Shown: piece after piece, positions 9,867 to 17,887 of the stretch
Position numbering within the stretch: position 1 is the first letter of the stretch
Layout: every line of letters begins with the position of its first letter
Source of the DNA: Aureimonas endophytica
GTDB lineage: Bacteria > Pseudomonadota > Alphaproteobacteria > Rhizobiales > Rhizobiaceae
Direction of reading: 5' to 3'
DNA: 64,000 nucleotides
Assembly (NCBI RefSeq): GCF_014642635.1
Contig: NZ_BMIQ01000001.1
Location: 124,001 to 188,000 of the forward strand
Program-made: the position numbers and the translations under genes
Notes under the pieces: generated by a model
Told to the model about the DNA's origin: nothing
Database searches by the model: none
The model's input: only the letters and a program-made list of their open reading frames with translations

Positions 9867-10790
9867 CGCCGCGAAACCGAGGTCGCGGTCCCAGGGCGGC
9901 AGCGCGCCGAACCGTCCCGCCAGGAAGTCGCTGAAGGCGCGCACCTTCGCTGGCGGCCGGCGGCTGGAGGCATGAACGACGAAGATGCCCGGCAGTTCGA
10001 GCGGCGGCTGCTCGAAGCCGAGCGGCACGAGCCGTCCGGCGCGGATATGGTCGCCGACGAGAAAGGTCGGCTCGTAGATCAGGCCCTGTCCGGCCAGCGC
10101 CGCCGCGACCAGCGCGTCGCCATTGTTCGCCTGGAGCGAGCCGCCGACTTCGATGCCGGTCGCGCCATCGGCGCCGAAATGCCAACGATGCGGCCCGAGC
10201 GCGCTCGACAGCGTATAGCCGAGGCAATTGTGGCTCGCGAGCTCCGCGAGACTGCGCGGCACGCCATGCTCGGCGAGATAGGCTGGCGCGCCGGCGACCA
10301 GGAGCCGGCAGGGCGCGATGCGCTGGGCGACGAGATCGAGCTGCTGGAGGCGGCCGATCCTGACCGCGACATCCCAGCCTTCCTCCACCAGATCGACCAT
10401 GCGGTCGTTGAGGCCGAGATCGATCACCAGTCCCGGATGCTGCCGCGAGAAGAGAGCCAGAAGCGGCGCGAGTTCGCGGGTGCCGAAGGAGACCGGGGCG
10501 TTGACCCGGAGCGTGCCCGTGACCTCGATCCGCTCGGCGACCGCCAGCGCCTCGGCGTCGGCGAATTCGGCGAGAATGCGCTCCGCGTGTTCGAGATAGC
10601 GCCGGCCGGCCTCGGTTAGCGTGATCTTGCGCGTCGTGCGATGCAGGAGCTTCACGCCCAGCCGGTCCTCCAGGACGGCCATGTGCTTCGTCGCCATGGT
10701 CTGCGACATGCCGAGGCTGCGGGCCGCGCCGGATAGGCTGCCCTGCGATGCCACCCGCGCGAAGACCTGCAGGCCGGTGATCCGATCCAT
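9861..10790 (-). CDS. LysR-family transcriptional regulator
   Basis: 309 aa. N-terminal winged HTH at about residues 1-60 (GSLSGAARSLGMSQTMATKHMAVLEDRLG), then a periplasmic-binding-protein-like effector domain. The sequence type is that of the large AaeR/CrgA-like proteobacterial group. It is divergent from the DoxX / dioxygenase / hydroquinone reductase genes beginning at 10898 and is the obvious candidate to control them. A 6-bp inverted repeat lies directly upstream of its start. Confidence 0.88.
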   Translation of the reverse strand: MDRITGLQVFARVASQGSLSGAARSLGMSQTMATKHMAVLEDRLGVKLLHRTTRKITLTEAGRRYLEHAERILAEFADAEALAVAERIEVTGTLRVNAPVSFGTRELAPLLALFSRQHPGLVIDLGLNDRMVDLVEEGWDVAVRIGRLQQLDLVAQRIAPCRLLVAGAPAYLAEHGVPRSLAELASHNCLGYTLSSALGPHRWHFGADGATGIEVGGSLQANNGDALVAAALAGQGLIYEPTFLVGDHIRAGRLVPLGFEQPPLELPGIFVVHASSRRPPAKVRAFSDFLAGRFGALPPWDRDLGFAAS

Positions 10791-10791
10791 G

Positions 10792-10817
10792 CTTCACCTC
10801 ACTCTCTGGGTGTGAAG
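10792..10817. promoter_or_regulatory. Inverted repeat next to the LysR start, candidate regulator site
   Basis: CTTCAC at 10792-10797 and GTGAAG at 10812-10817 are perfect inverted arms separated by 14 bp. This fits the dyad spacing often seen for LysR-type autoregulatory sites. It lies in the 107-bp gap between the regulator and the divergent operon. Confidence 0.45.
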
Positions 10818-10897
10818 TGTTATGCCGAAAGCGCGGATTATCAAAGGTCTGGCCCGGGCGCATGGTGGTGCCACGTTTCTCCATCGGGGCCATTCCC

Positions 10898-11323
10898 ATG
10901 ATCGACAGTCGCACCGCGCCCTATGCCGCGACGCTCCTGCGCGCCGCGCTCGGCATTCTCTTTCTTGCCCATGCCGGCCTGAAGCTCTTCGTCTTCACGC
11001 CGGCCGGCACGGCGCAGTTCTTCGCCAGCCTCGGCCTGCCCGGGCCGCTTGCCTATCTCGTCATCCTCGGCGAGACGGCCGGCGGCCTTGCCCTGATCCT
11101 CGGCATCTACAGCCGGATCGTCGCTTTGGCACTGACGCCGATCCTGCTCGGCGCCATCGCCACCGTCCATGGACCGGCCGGCTTCTTCTTCACCAATCCG
11201 AATGGAGGCTGGGAATTCCTGGCGCTCTGGATCGTCGGCCTCGTCGCTCTGGCGCTCGTCGGCGACGGCGCCTATGCGCTTCGCCCGACGCCGGGCGGCA
11301 GCGGACGCCGCGTCACCGCCTGA
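10898..11323 (+). CDS. DoxX-family membrane protein (CatD-like)
   Basis: 141 aa with four hydrophobic segments (about 10-30, 45-65, 70-90, 100-120). It has typical DoxX features: RAALGILFLAHAGLKLF, FFASLGLPGPLAYLVILGETAGGLALILG and a C-terminal GGWEFLALW. DoxX proteins are quinone/thiol-redox-associated inner-membrane proteins. In Bacillus the family member CatD is encoded with catechol-2,3-dioxygenase CatE, which is the arrangement seen here. The start at 10898 is preferred over an in-frame ATG-type start at 10862 because it removes a polar N-terminal tail. Confidence 0.8.
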   Translation: MIDSRTAPYAATLLRAALGILFLAHAGLKLFVFTPAGTAQFFASLGLPGPLAYLVILGETAGGLALILGIYSRIVALALTPILLGAIATVHGPAGFFFTNPNGGWEFLALWIVGLVALALVGDGAYALRPTPGGSGRRVTA

Positions 11324-11352
11324 CCCATCCGCCTACCCATCGAGACCGTGCC

Positions 11353-12186
11353 ATGACCCTTCTCGCCGAAGCACCGCATCGGATCGGCGCGGTGACGCTC
11401 ACCGTCAACGACCTCGACCGGGTGGCGGCCTTTTACGAAACGGTCATCGGTCTCACGCGTCTCGACGCGGAACGCGGCGCGATCCGCCTCGGCACGACGC
11501 GCGGCGTCCTCATCGAGTTGCGGCACGACCCAGAAGCCCGACGCCGCTCGGCGCGCGAGGCCGGCTTGTTCCACACCGCGTTTCTCCTTCCCACACGGGC
11601 CGATCTCGGCGCGTGGCTGCGTTTCGCCGCAGCAAGCCGCGTGCCGATCCAGGGCGCGTCCGACCACCGCGTCAGCGAGGCGATCTATCTCGCCGATCCC
11701 GAAGGCAACGGCATCGAGATCTATGCCGACCGTCCCGATGCGGAATGGAGCCTGCCGAACGGGATGATCGCGATGGCGACCGATCCGCTGGACTATCAGG
11801 CGCTGCTCGAGGCCGGCGCCGGGCACGACTGGGCGGGCTTTCCGGCCGGCGGCACCATCGGGCATGTGCATCTCCAGGTCGGCGCGATCGCGCCCGCCGA
11901 GACCTTCTATTCGGATCTGCTCGGCTTCGATCTGACGGCCCGCTATCCCGGCGGCAGCTTCTTCGGCTCGGGCGGCTATCACCACCAGCTGGCCGCCAAT
12001 ATCTGGAACAGCCGGGGCGCGGGACCGCGCGCCGAGCCGGTGACGGGCCTGCATGACGTGGAGATCCTGACCGATCGAGTTGCGCTCGACAGGGTGCGGT
12101 CGCGCCTCGCCTCGCCGCCGCCCGGCGAGTCCGCCCTCGCGCTCCGCGACCCCTGGGGCCTGTCGATCACCCTCGTCGCGCGATGA
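11353..12186 (+). CDS. VOC-family ring-cleavage dioxygenase, CatE-like
   Basis: 277 aa in four beta-alpha-beta modules arranged as two VOC domains. The N-terminal domain has VTLTVNDLDRVAAFYETVIGL and the signature DPEGNGIEIYADRP at about residues 115-128. The C-terminal domain has IGHVHLQV and GGYHHQLAANIW, which supply candidate metal-binding histidines. This composition matches the COG2514 catechol-2,3-dioxygenase group (Bacillus CatE). It is in line with the DoxX gene (29 bp upstream) and the hydroquinone reductase (28 bp downstream). Confidence 0.8.
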   Translation: MTLLAEAPHRIGAVTLTVNDLDRVAAFYETVIGLTRLDAERGAIRLGTTRGVLIELRHDPEARRRSAREAGLFHTAFLLPTRADLGAWLRFAAASRVPIQGASDHRVSEAIYLADPEGNGIEIYADRPDAEWSLPNGMIAMATDPLDYQALLEAGAGHDWAGFPAGGTIGHVHLQVGAIAPAETFYSDLLGFDLTARYPGGSFFGSGGYHHQLAANIWNSRGAGPRAEPVTGLHDVEILTDRVALDRVRSRLASPPPGESALALRDPWGLSITLVAR

Positions 12187-12214
12187 GCGCGACGCCTCGA
12201 ACCGGAGAGACATC

Positions 12215-13180
12215 GTGCTCGTGAACGGCAAATGGGCGGCCGATTGGCAGCCCGTCCAGGCGAAGGACGCGAAGGGCGGCTTCGTGCGCCAGACCTCCAG
12301 CTTCCGCCATTGGGTCACGCCGGATGGCGCGCCGGGGCCGAGCGGCGAGGGTGGCTTTCCGGCCGAAGCCGGGCGCTACCACCTCTATGTCGGGCTGATC
12401 TGCCCCTGGGCCTGCCGCACGCTGATCGCCCGCAAGCTGAAGCGGCTGGAGGCGGCGATCGATGTCTCGGTGGTGGAGCCGGCGCTGACGGATCAAGGCT
12501 GGCGCTTCGGCGACTTTCCGGGCGCCGACCGCGATCCGCTGAACGGCGCGACCTATCTCCACGAGATCTATACGAAGGCCGATCCGAGCTTCACGGGCCG
12601 CGCCACGGTTCCGGTTCTTTGGGACAAAGAGCGGCGGACGATCGTCAACAATGAATCGGCCGATATCGTTCGCATGATGAATTCCGGTTTCGGCCGGCTC
12701 GCCGACGACAGCGTCGATCTCTACCCAGCGGCGCTGCGGAAGGAGATCGACGCGCTCAACGACCGGCTTTATCCGCACCTCAACAACGGCGTCTATCGCG
12801 CCGGCTTCGCGACCACCCAGGCGGCCTATGAGGAGGCCTTCGGCGAGGTCTTCGGCATGCTGGACGAGCTGGAAGCGCGGCTTGCCGGCCGGACCTTCCT
12901 GTTCGGCGAGCATCCGACCGAAACGGATATCCGCCTCTTCGTCACGCTCGTCCGGTTCGACGCGGCCTATCACGGGCTCTTCAAGTGCAATCTGCGGCGG
13001 ATCGCCGACTATCCCGCGCTGAGCGCCCATATCGAGCGCATGCTGGCGCTACCCGGCGTCGCGGCGACCGTCAGCCTCGACCACATCAAACGCGGCTATT
13101 ATTCGATCAAGAGCCTGAACCCGTCCGGCATCGTCCCCCTTGGCCCGGATCTGCCATTCTCGCATTTGCTGCTTGGCTGA
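12215..13180 (+). CDS. Glutathionyl-hydroquinone reductase (Xi-class GST, YqjG/PcpF-like)
   Basis: 321 aa. It reduces glutathionyl-hydroquinones to hydroquinones with GSH. The catalytic Cys lies in ICPWACRTLIARKLK at about residue 63 (the family usually reads CPWAHR). NNESADIVRMMN is the glutathione-binding stretch, and the tail HIKRGYYSIKSLNPSGIVPLGP is diagnostic. The start is inferred as GTG at 12215 behind CCGGAGAGA; the frame continues upstream into the preceding gene but without a ribosome site. It is the last gene of the putative quinone-stress operon. Its 3' end overlaps the convergent CYTH gene by 82 bp. Confidence 0.9.
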   Translation: MLVNGKWAADWQPVQAKDAKGGFVRQTSSFRHWVTPDGAPGPSGEGGFPAEAGRYHLYVGLICPWACRTLIARKLKRLEAAIDVSVVEPALTDQGWRFGDFPGADRDPLNGATYLHEIYTKADPSFTGRATVPVLWDKERRTIVNNESADIVRMMNSGFGRLADDSVDLYPAALRKEIDALNDRLYPHLNNGVYRAGFATTQAAYEEAFGEVFGMLDELEARLAGRTFLFGEHPTETDIRLFVTLVRFDAAYHGLFKCNLRRIADYPALSAHIERMLALPGVAATVSLDHIKRGYYSIKSLNPSGIVPLGPDLPFSHLLLG

Positions 13181-13725
13181 GAGCCGGGGCAGGACGGCGC
13201 CCCGGCTTCGGCATGCGAAGAAAAACCCGCGCTCAGGATCTCGGACAGCGAGATCGGCGAGGTTCCCGTTTCGCAGAGGCTCAGCAGGGTCGAGTGACGG
13301 AACCTCGGATCGCCGGTCACCTCGTCGCCCAGCCAGTTCGGTCGAGCGAAGGTCTGCCCTTCGTCCTCGAGTTCGATCTCGGCCCAGACCAACCCTTCGA
13401 GGCGGCCGTGAAACGTGTCGACGATCCACATGTCCGCCCCATGGGGCACGAAATGCCGTGTCTTTTCGATCAGGTGGCCGGTGCAGACGTTGCGGATAAG
13501 GTTCTCCGCATCGTCGATCGGGATCTCGTATTCGTATTCCGGCCGCGCGATGCCGAGACGCTTGCCCTTGACGGTGAGCCAGGCGGCCGCGTCGTCAATG
13601 CGCACCCGAACCTTGCTGCCCTCGGACTGGCTGATCAGGCCGTCCCTCAAGGGCCGCCACGAGATCGCGCTCGGGCGCCAGGAATGATCCTTCACCAGGA
13701 ACTTCCGCTCGATCTCAAATCGCAT
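13099..13725 (-). CDS. CYTH-domain protein (adenylate cyclase / triphosphatase superfamily)
   Basis: 208 aa. The defining ExExK motif is at the very start (Glu4, Glu6, Lys8), followed by KVRVRID, WLTVKGKRLG, YEYEIPIDDAE and a C-terminal VWAEIELEDE, the alternating charged strands of the triphosphate tunnel. Bacterial single-domain CYTH proteins are mostly inorganic triphosphatases of about 155 aa. This one carries about 45 extra residues at the C-terminus that run into the opposite strand of the hydroquinone reductase gene. An upstream in-frame start at 14040 is rejected because it adds a non-conserved arginine-rich tail. Confidence 0.8.
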   Translation of the reverse strand: MRFEIERKFLVKDHSWRPSAISWRPLRDGLISQSEGSKVRVRIDDAAAWLTVKGKRLGIARPEYEYEIPIDDAENLIRNVCTGHLIEKTRHFVPHGADMWIVDTFHGRLEGLVWAEIELEDEGQTFARPNWLGDEVTGDPRFRHSTLLSLCETGTSPISLSEILSAGFSSHAEAGAPSCPGSQPSSKCENGRSGPRGTMPDGFRLLIE

Positions 13726-14155
13726 GCGGGCCTCGAACGTCGAGTCGTTGCGTCGAAAGATAGACGGGCAACAAATTAAGCCCCTTCGGCGCGAGATGCA
13801 AAGTGCCTGCCGAGGCTTTTGCGGCGCAATCAAAGAGAGAGGGGAGAGGGTTCGGCGTCTCGGAACGGCGCGAGCACGAAAAAGCCGACCATATCGATCG
13901 AACGACCGCCGTGCCGGTGACGTCCGCCGCGATAGGGGGATGTCGGTCTCCGCTCCGAGACAGCCCGTCGCCGGCCATCGATCGAAGGCGCCACTTTCGA
14001 ATTCGCGCGAATGCCTCACAGCGGTCGATCCGTCGATCACCAGGCCGGGCGGCGTATCTGAAACTGGCTTGAATGCAGCAAGCCGGACCCGCTCCCGATC
14101 GAGGAACGATCAGGCGGAATCCGGCGATGCATGTCGAAAGGAGTGGCGCGGCCGT
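13726..14155. other. Gap of 430 bp with no recognised gene
   Basis: Between the CYTH and rpsU genes, which both read leftward. The open frames that cross it are arginine/serine-rich with no family resemblance and look like chance frames. It should contain the CYTH promoter and the rpsU transcript end. I see no tRNA and no strong hairpin here; GCGGC-N6-GCCGC at the rpsU stop is the only short stem. Confidence 0.5.
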
Positions 14156-14389
14156 TCAGCCGCGAGCCTTGGCCTTCGCCTGCGGCAGCAGACCTTCGCG
14201 CTGCGCCTGCTTGCGGGCTGCCTTGCGGGCACGGCGCACGGCTTCCTGCTTCTCGCGGGCGCGGCGCTCCGACGGCTTCTCGTAGGCCTGACGGGACCGC
14301 ATCTCACGGAACACGCCCTCGCGCTGCAGCTTGCGCTTCAGAGCGCGCAACGCCTGCTCAACGTTGTTGTCGCGAACCAGGACCTGCAA
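14156..14389 (-). CDS. rpsU: 30S ribosomal protein S21
   Basis: 77 aa, highly basic. [30 protein letters not shown] is the S21 core, with the typical RRAYE-like [18 protein letters not shown] segment and an extended Lys/Arg-rich C-terminus usual in Alphaproteobacteria. S21 sits on the platform of the small subunit and helps initiation. It lies 89 bp downstream of the cold-shock gene on the same strand, a pairing common in rhizobia that suggests co-transcription. Confidence 0.95.
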   Translation of the reverse strand: MQVLVRDNNVEQALRALKRKLQREGVFREMRSRQAYEKPSERRAREKQEAVRRARKAARKQAQREGLLPQAKAKARG

Positions 14390-14478
14390 TGATATCTCCT
14401 TTCGACTGGCGGCAGGGCCGCCTCAATGGGTGGTAGCCCGCAGCCCTTGTCGGATTGCGGGCGAAAGCGTTTCGACGG

Positions 14479-14691
14479 TCAGTCGATGATCTGGAGGTTG
14501 CCGGCGGAGGTCTTGCCGCTGCGGCGATCCGTCACCAGCTCGTAGCCGATCTTCTGGCCGTCATTGAGACCCGTGAGGCCGGCACGTTCCACCGCGGAGA
14601 TGTGAACGAACACATCGGCGCCACCGCCATCGGGCGTCACGAAGCCATAGCCCTTCTGGGAATTGAACCACTTGACGGTTCCGGTTGCCAT
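14479..14691 (-). CDS. Cold-shock protein (CspA family)
   Basis: 70 aa OB-fold RNA/DNA chaperone. RNP1 is KGYGFV at residues 13-18 and RNP2 is VFVHI at 27-31; the start is MATGTVKWFN. An in-frame start at 14787 would add 32 residues not seen in the family; 14691 follows a purine-rich GGACGTCC...GGGGG region. It precedes rpsU on the same strand. The long leader with a small hairpin is consistent with post-transcriptional control known for csp genes. Confidence 0.94.
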   Translation of the reverse strand: MATGTVKWFNSQKGYGFVTPDGGGADVFVHISAVERAGLTGLNDGQKIGYELVTDRRSGKTSAGNLQIID

Positions 14692-14722
14692 GGGGGACGT
14701 CCTTTCTAGTGCATGCCATCGC

Positions 14723-14739
14723 GGGTCCAGAGCGGACCC
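14723..14739 (-). promoter_or_regulatory. Short hairpin in the cold-shock gene leader
   Basis: GGGTCC-AGAGC-GGACCC forms a perfect 6-bp stem 32 bp upstream of the cold-shock start codon. Csp leaders commonly fold; no further inference is supported. Confidence 0.3.
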
Positions 14740-14982
14740 AATTGAAAATCGACTATGCGAGGAGAATCGGCAGCCGAGCGTTGCCACAGCACCGCACGCG
14801 GCTTATGAACGAAAAACCCGGCTTTGCCAAGCGCCCCCCTTGAACCGGCGCCGAAGTCCGGCCGCGCCGTGCGTTTCGCCTCTCGGGCGATCGCTGCGGG
14901 ACGCCGTTTTTCCGACTTAGCGAATTCGGAAGGCGCGGGGCGTAGAGAAGGGGTGTTGCATCCTTTCCGCCGGAGAATACAG

Positions 14983-16140
14983 GTGCGCCTCGCGATCGTC
15001 GGATGCGGCTTCGTCGCCGACTATTACATGACGACCCTCGTCAACCATCCCGAATTGCGCGTGGTCGGCATCCATGACCGCGACGACGCGCGCGGCAAGG
15101 CCTTCGGCGTCTTTCACGGCCTGCGACTCTATCCCAGCCTCGACGCGCTTCTCGCCGATCCTGAGGTCGAGATGGTGCTGAACCTCACCAATCCCTCGAG
15201 CCATTACGCCGTGTCCCGCGCCGTTCTCGAGGCCGGCAAGCATGTCTGGTCGGAAAAGCCGCTGGCGCTCGATCTGGAGGAGGCGCGCGATCTCGTCGCA
15301 CTGGCGCAAGCGAAGGGCCTCGCCATCGCCTGCGCCCCCGCCACCATGCTCGGCGAGGCGGCCACGGCCATGCGGAAGGCGATCGGCGCCGGCCGGATCG
15401 GCCGCGTGCGTCTCGCCTATGCCGAGATGGAGGACTCGATGGTCTTCCGCGAGGATTACCGCAAATGGCGCAGCCGCTCGGGCGCGCCCTGGCCGGCGGA
15501 GGACGAGTTCGCGACCGGCTGCACCCTCGAACATGCCGGCTACTATCTCACCTGGCTCTGCGCCTTCTTCGGTCCGGTGGCCGAGATGACGGCCTTCGCC
15601 GCCCGGCTCTTCGACGACAAGGGCACTGGCCAGCCGCCCGAGACCATCGCCAACGACTTCTCCGTCGCCTGCCTGCGCTTCCGTTCCGGCGTCGTCGCGC
15701 GGCTCACCTGCGGCCTCGCGGCGCCGGTCGATCGCTCGCTGCATATCGTCGGCGACGAGGGCATCCTGTCGATTTCGGACGGCTGGAACACCCGCTCGCC
15801 CGTGTTCCTGCGCGATCGGTACGGCCGCGCCACGAGCCGCCTGCCGAAGCTCGGCAAGCTCCTGGCGGTCGCCGAGCGCCGGCTGCCGTTCCGGCAATGG
15901 TCCGGCCGGCGCCTGCCTCTGGAGGGCGGCGAGGTGGTGACGCCGCCCTATGCCTCGCGCATCGATTTCGCGCGCGGGCCGGCGGCGCTGGCCTCGGCGA
16001 TCCGCGCGGGCCGGGCGCCCGCGATCGACGCGGCCTTCTCGCTGCATGTGACCGAACTCTCGCTCGTTGCCCAGCATGCCGAGCGCCATGCCATGCCCTA
16101 TCGGCCGATCTCCAGCTTCGAGCCGGCGCCCGTCGGCTGA
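14983..16140 (+). CDS. Gfo/Idh/MocA-family oxidoreductase
   Basis: 385 aa NAD(P)-dependent sugar or inositol oxidoreductase type. The N-terminal Rossmann fold opens with LAIVGCGFVADYY (GxGxxA-like). The EKP motif is present as HVWSEKPLALDLEEA at about residue 85, with the catalytic Lys. The C-terminal alpha/beta domain includes TGCTLEHAGYYLTWL. The start is taken as GTG at 14983 behind CCGGAGAATAC. The next gene, another family member, faces it 5 bp away. The substrate is unknown. Confidence 0.85.
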   Translation: MRLAIVGCGFVADYYMTTLVNHPELRVVGIHDRDDARGKAFGVFHGLRLYPSLDALLADPEVEMVLNLTNPSSHYAVSRAVLEAGKHVWSEKPLALDLEEARDLVALAQAKGLAIACAPATMLGEAATAMRKAIGAGRIGRVRLAYAEMEDSMVFREDYRKWRSRSGAPWPAEDEFATGCTLEHAGYYLTWLCAFFGPVAEMTAFAARLFDDKGTGQPPETIANDFSVACLRFRSGVVARLTCGLAAPVDRSLHIVGDEGILSISDGWNTRSPVFLRDRYGRATSRLPKLGKLLAVAERRLPFRQWSGRRLPLEGGEVVTPPYASRIDFARGPAALASAIRAGRAPAIDAAFSLHVTELSLVAQHAERHAMPYRPISSFEPAPVG

Positions 16141-16145
16141 TCCCT

Positions 16146-17165
16146 CTATGAGGCGAGCTGCCGCTGCGCCGCCTCGATCAGGCGAAGCGCTTCAAGGCTG
16201 GCCGCAAGCGGCATGACCGGGCTTTCGAGGCGACCCTCGGTGAGGCATTCCGCCACATGGTCGGCCTGATACTGCAACCCGCTGCCCTCGAAGACGATCG
16301 GGAAGCGCCGGGCGCGGAGCGGGCGCAGCATGGCCTTCGCCGAGCCGAGCCAGGGAAGGCGCGGGCGGTCGGGCAGGGCGGACGGAAGACCTTCCGACGG
16401 TTGCGAGGCGGCCGACATGCGCCGCAAGGTCAGGAGGGATGGACAGAAGAAGGGGCTCGCCGCCGTCAGGACGCCATCGGTGCCCGTGACGACGAGCTCG
16501 TTCGCGCCCTCGGCCGCAAAGCCGCAGGAAAAGCTGGCGAGGGCGTTCGGATAGGAAAGGACGAGCGAGGCGGATCGCCGATCCGCCGTTTCGGCCGCGA
16601 CGACGCTTGTCGGCGCGCCGACGAGGGCGAGGACGAGGGACAGCGGATAGACGCCGAGATCGAGAAGCGGCGGCGTGTCGATCCGGTCGTTGCGGAAGGA
16701 GAGGTCGGCTCGGATCGAGCGGATCTCGCCCACCGCGCCACGATCGACGAGCGCCTTCAGGCGGCGGAAGCCGGGCGTGAACCGCATCCACATCGCCTCC
16801 ATCGCGAAGAGACCGGCGCCGGAGGCGGCCTCGGCGATCTCCTCCGCCTCGGCGAGACGGGTGGCGAAGGGCTTTTCCACCAGCACGGGCTTGCCGACGC
16901 GCAGGGCCCGAAGGGCGACGGCGCGATGGTCCTCGTTGCGGCCGGCGACATAGACCGCCGTCACGGCCGGGTCGGCGAGGATCGCGTCGAGCCCGCCGGC
17001 CCGGACCTCCGGCCCGATGGCGCCGGCGAGACGGCGCGCCCGATCGGCGTTGCGCGAGGCGATCGCGACGACGCGTCCACGCTTGGCATGGCGCATATCC
17101 GCGGCGAAGCGTTGCGCGATCGCACCGGTGCCGGCGATCGCCCAGCCGATGGAAGCCTCAGCCAT
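16146..17165 (-). CDS. Gfo/Idh/MocA-family oxidoreductase
   Basis: 339 aa. Rossmann start IGWAIAGTGAIAQRFAADM, then ASRNADRARRLA and the EKP motif in GKPVLVEKPFATRLAEAEE near residue 95. FAMEAMWMRFTPGFRRLKALV is typical of the dihydrodiol/xylose-dehydrogenase-like branch. Predicted role is NAD(P)-dependent oxidation of a cyclic sugar or diol. The ATG at 17165 is preferred over an upstream in-frame start at 17279. It lies 70 bp downstream of the DUF4174 gene on the same strand and is convergent with the preceding paralogue, to which it is only distantly similar. Confidence 0.85.
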   Translation of the reverse strand: MAEASIGWAIAGTGAIAQRFAADMRHAKRGRVVAIASRNADRARRLAGAIGPEVRAGGLDAILADPAVTAVYVAGRNEDHRAVALRALRVGKPVLVEKPFATRLAEAEEIAEAASGAGLFAMEAMWMRFTPGFRRLKALVDRGAVGEIRSIRADLSFRNDRIDTPPLLDLGVYPLSLVLALVGAPTSVVAAETADRRSASLVLSYPNALASFSCGFAAEGANELVVTGTDGVLTAASPFFCPSLLTLRRMSAASQPSEGLPSALPDRPRLPWLGSAKAMLRPLRARRFPIVFEGSGLQYQADHVAECLTEGRLESPVMPLAASLEALRLIEAAQRQLAS

Positions 17166-17235
17166 GACGGAACCTCGATCGGAACGCGGAAGGGCGCTTC
17201 TTGTCGCCGAGCGACCGCCGCGCCGCAAGAGCCCG

Positions 17236-17652
17236 TCAGGACCCTTTCCGCATCTCCTGGCGACGCATCGGCATCGCATCGATCGTGGAGAAGAGCGCCT
17301 CCGCCGCGATGGGGCTGCCGGAGCGGCGCTTCACGCCGCCGTCCTTGCCGATGAGAAGCACCGTGAAAGCGGCGGGATCGATACCGTAGGCCCGACGCGC
17401 GCTCGTTGCATTGATCGGGCCGAGGCCTTCGACCATCGTCGTGCCGGTCCTCGGCACCGCGACGAAGACGACGTCGCGCGCCCGCAGCTCGGCCGCCGGC
17501 AGGAGATCTTCCTGGCGCCGGACCGCGCCGGCGGGCTCGCCCTCGAAGGCGACGACGAGGCGCTTCTGCCAGTGCAGCGGCCCGAAAGGATCGGCGGAAA
17601 CGCCGCCGGTCGAGAGCATCAGGGCGGCAAGCATCGTCATGGTCCTGGTCAT
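17236..17652 (-). CDS. DUF4174-domain exported protein
   Basis: 138 aa with a signal-peptide-like N-terminus (MTRTMTMLAALMLSTGGVSA). The mature part follows the DUF4174 pattern: PLHWQKRLVVAF, a QEDLL...ELRARDVVFV strand-helix unit, then FTVLLIGKDGGVKRRSG and a C-terminal FSTIDAMPMRRQEM. The fold is thioredoxin-like, but no CxxC is present. The function is unknown. The start at 17652 gives the signal peptide; the frame is open to 17889 without a likely start. Confidence 0.75.
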   Translation of the reverse strand: MTRTMTMLAALMLSTGGVSADPFGPLHWQKRLVVAFEGEPAGAVRRQEDLLPAAELRARDVVFVAVPRTGTTMVEGLGPINATSARRAYGIDPAAFTVLLIGKDGGVKRRSGSPIAAEALFSTIDAMPMRRQEMRKGS

Positions 17653-17887
17653 CGGCTCGCGGCAGTGGGCTTCGATAGGATCGGCAACGCCACCTTCGCC
17701 GACGGGTTGCAGGAGCGCCCGCGCCGATCGTTCAAATTGTCTTGACGGCCGGAAGATTGGGCTAACCCTTCGCTGAAAGATCCTGTGCCGAAAACGACTT
17801 GCGTCGGTGTTTTTCACCAGCGGGCAAGAGCTTTCGCCGAATTCTGCCACCCGAAGCGTGCCAGCCATGCCGGAAGGGACAGGAGCC

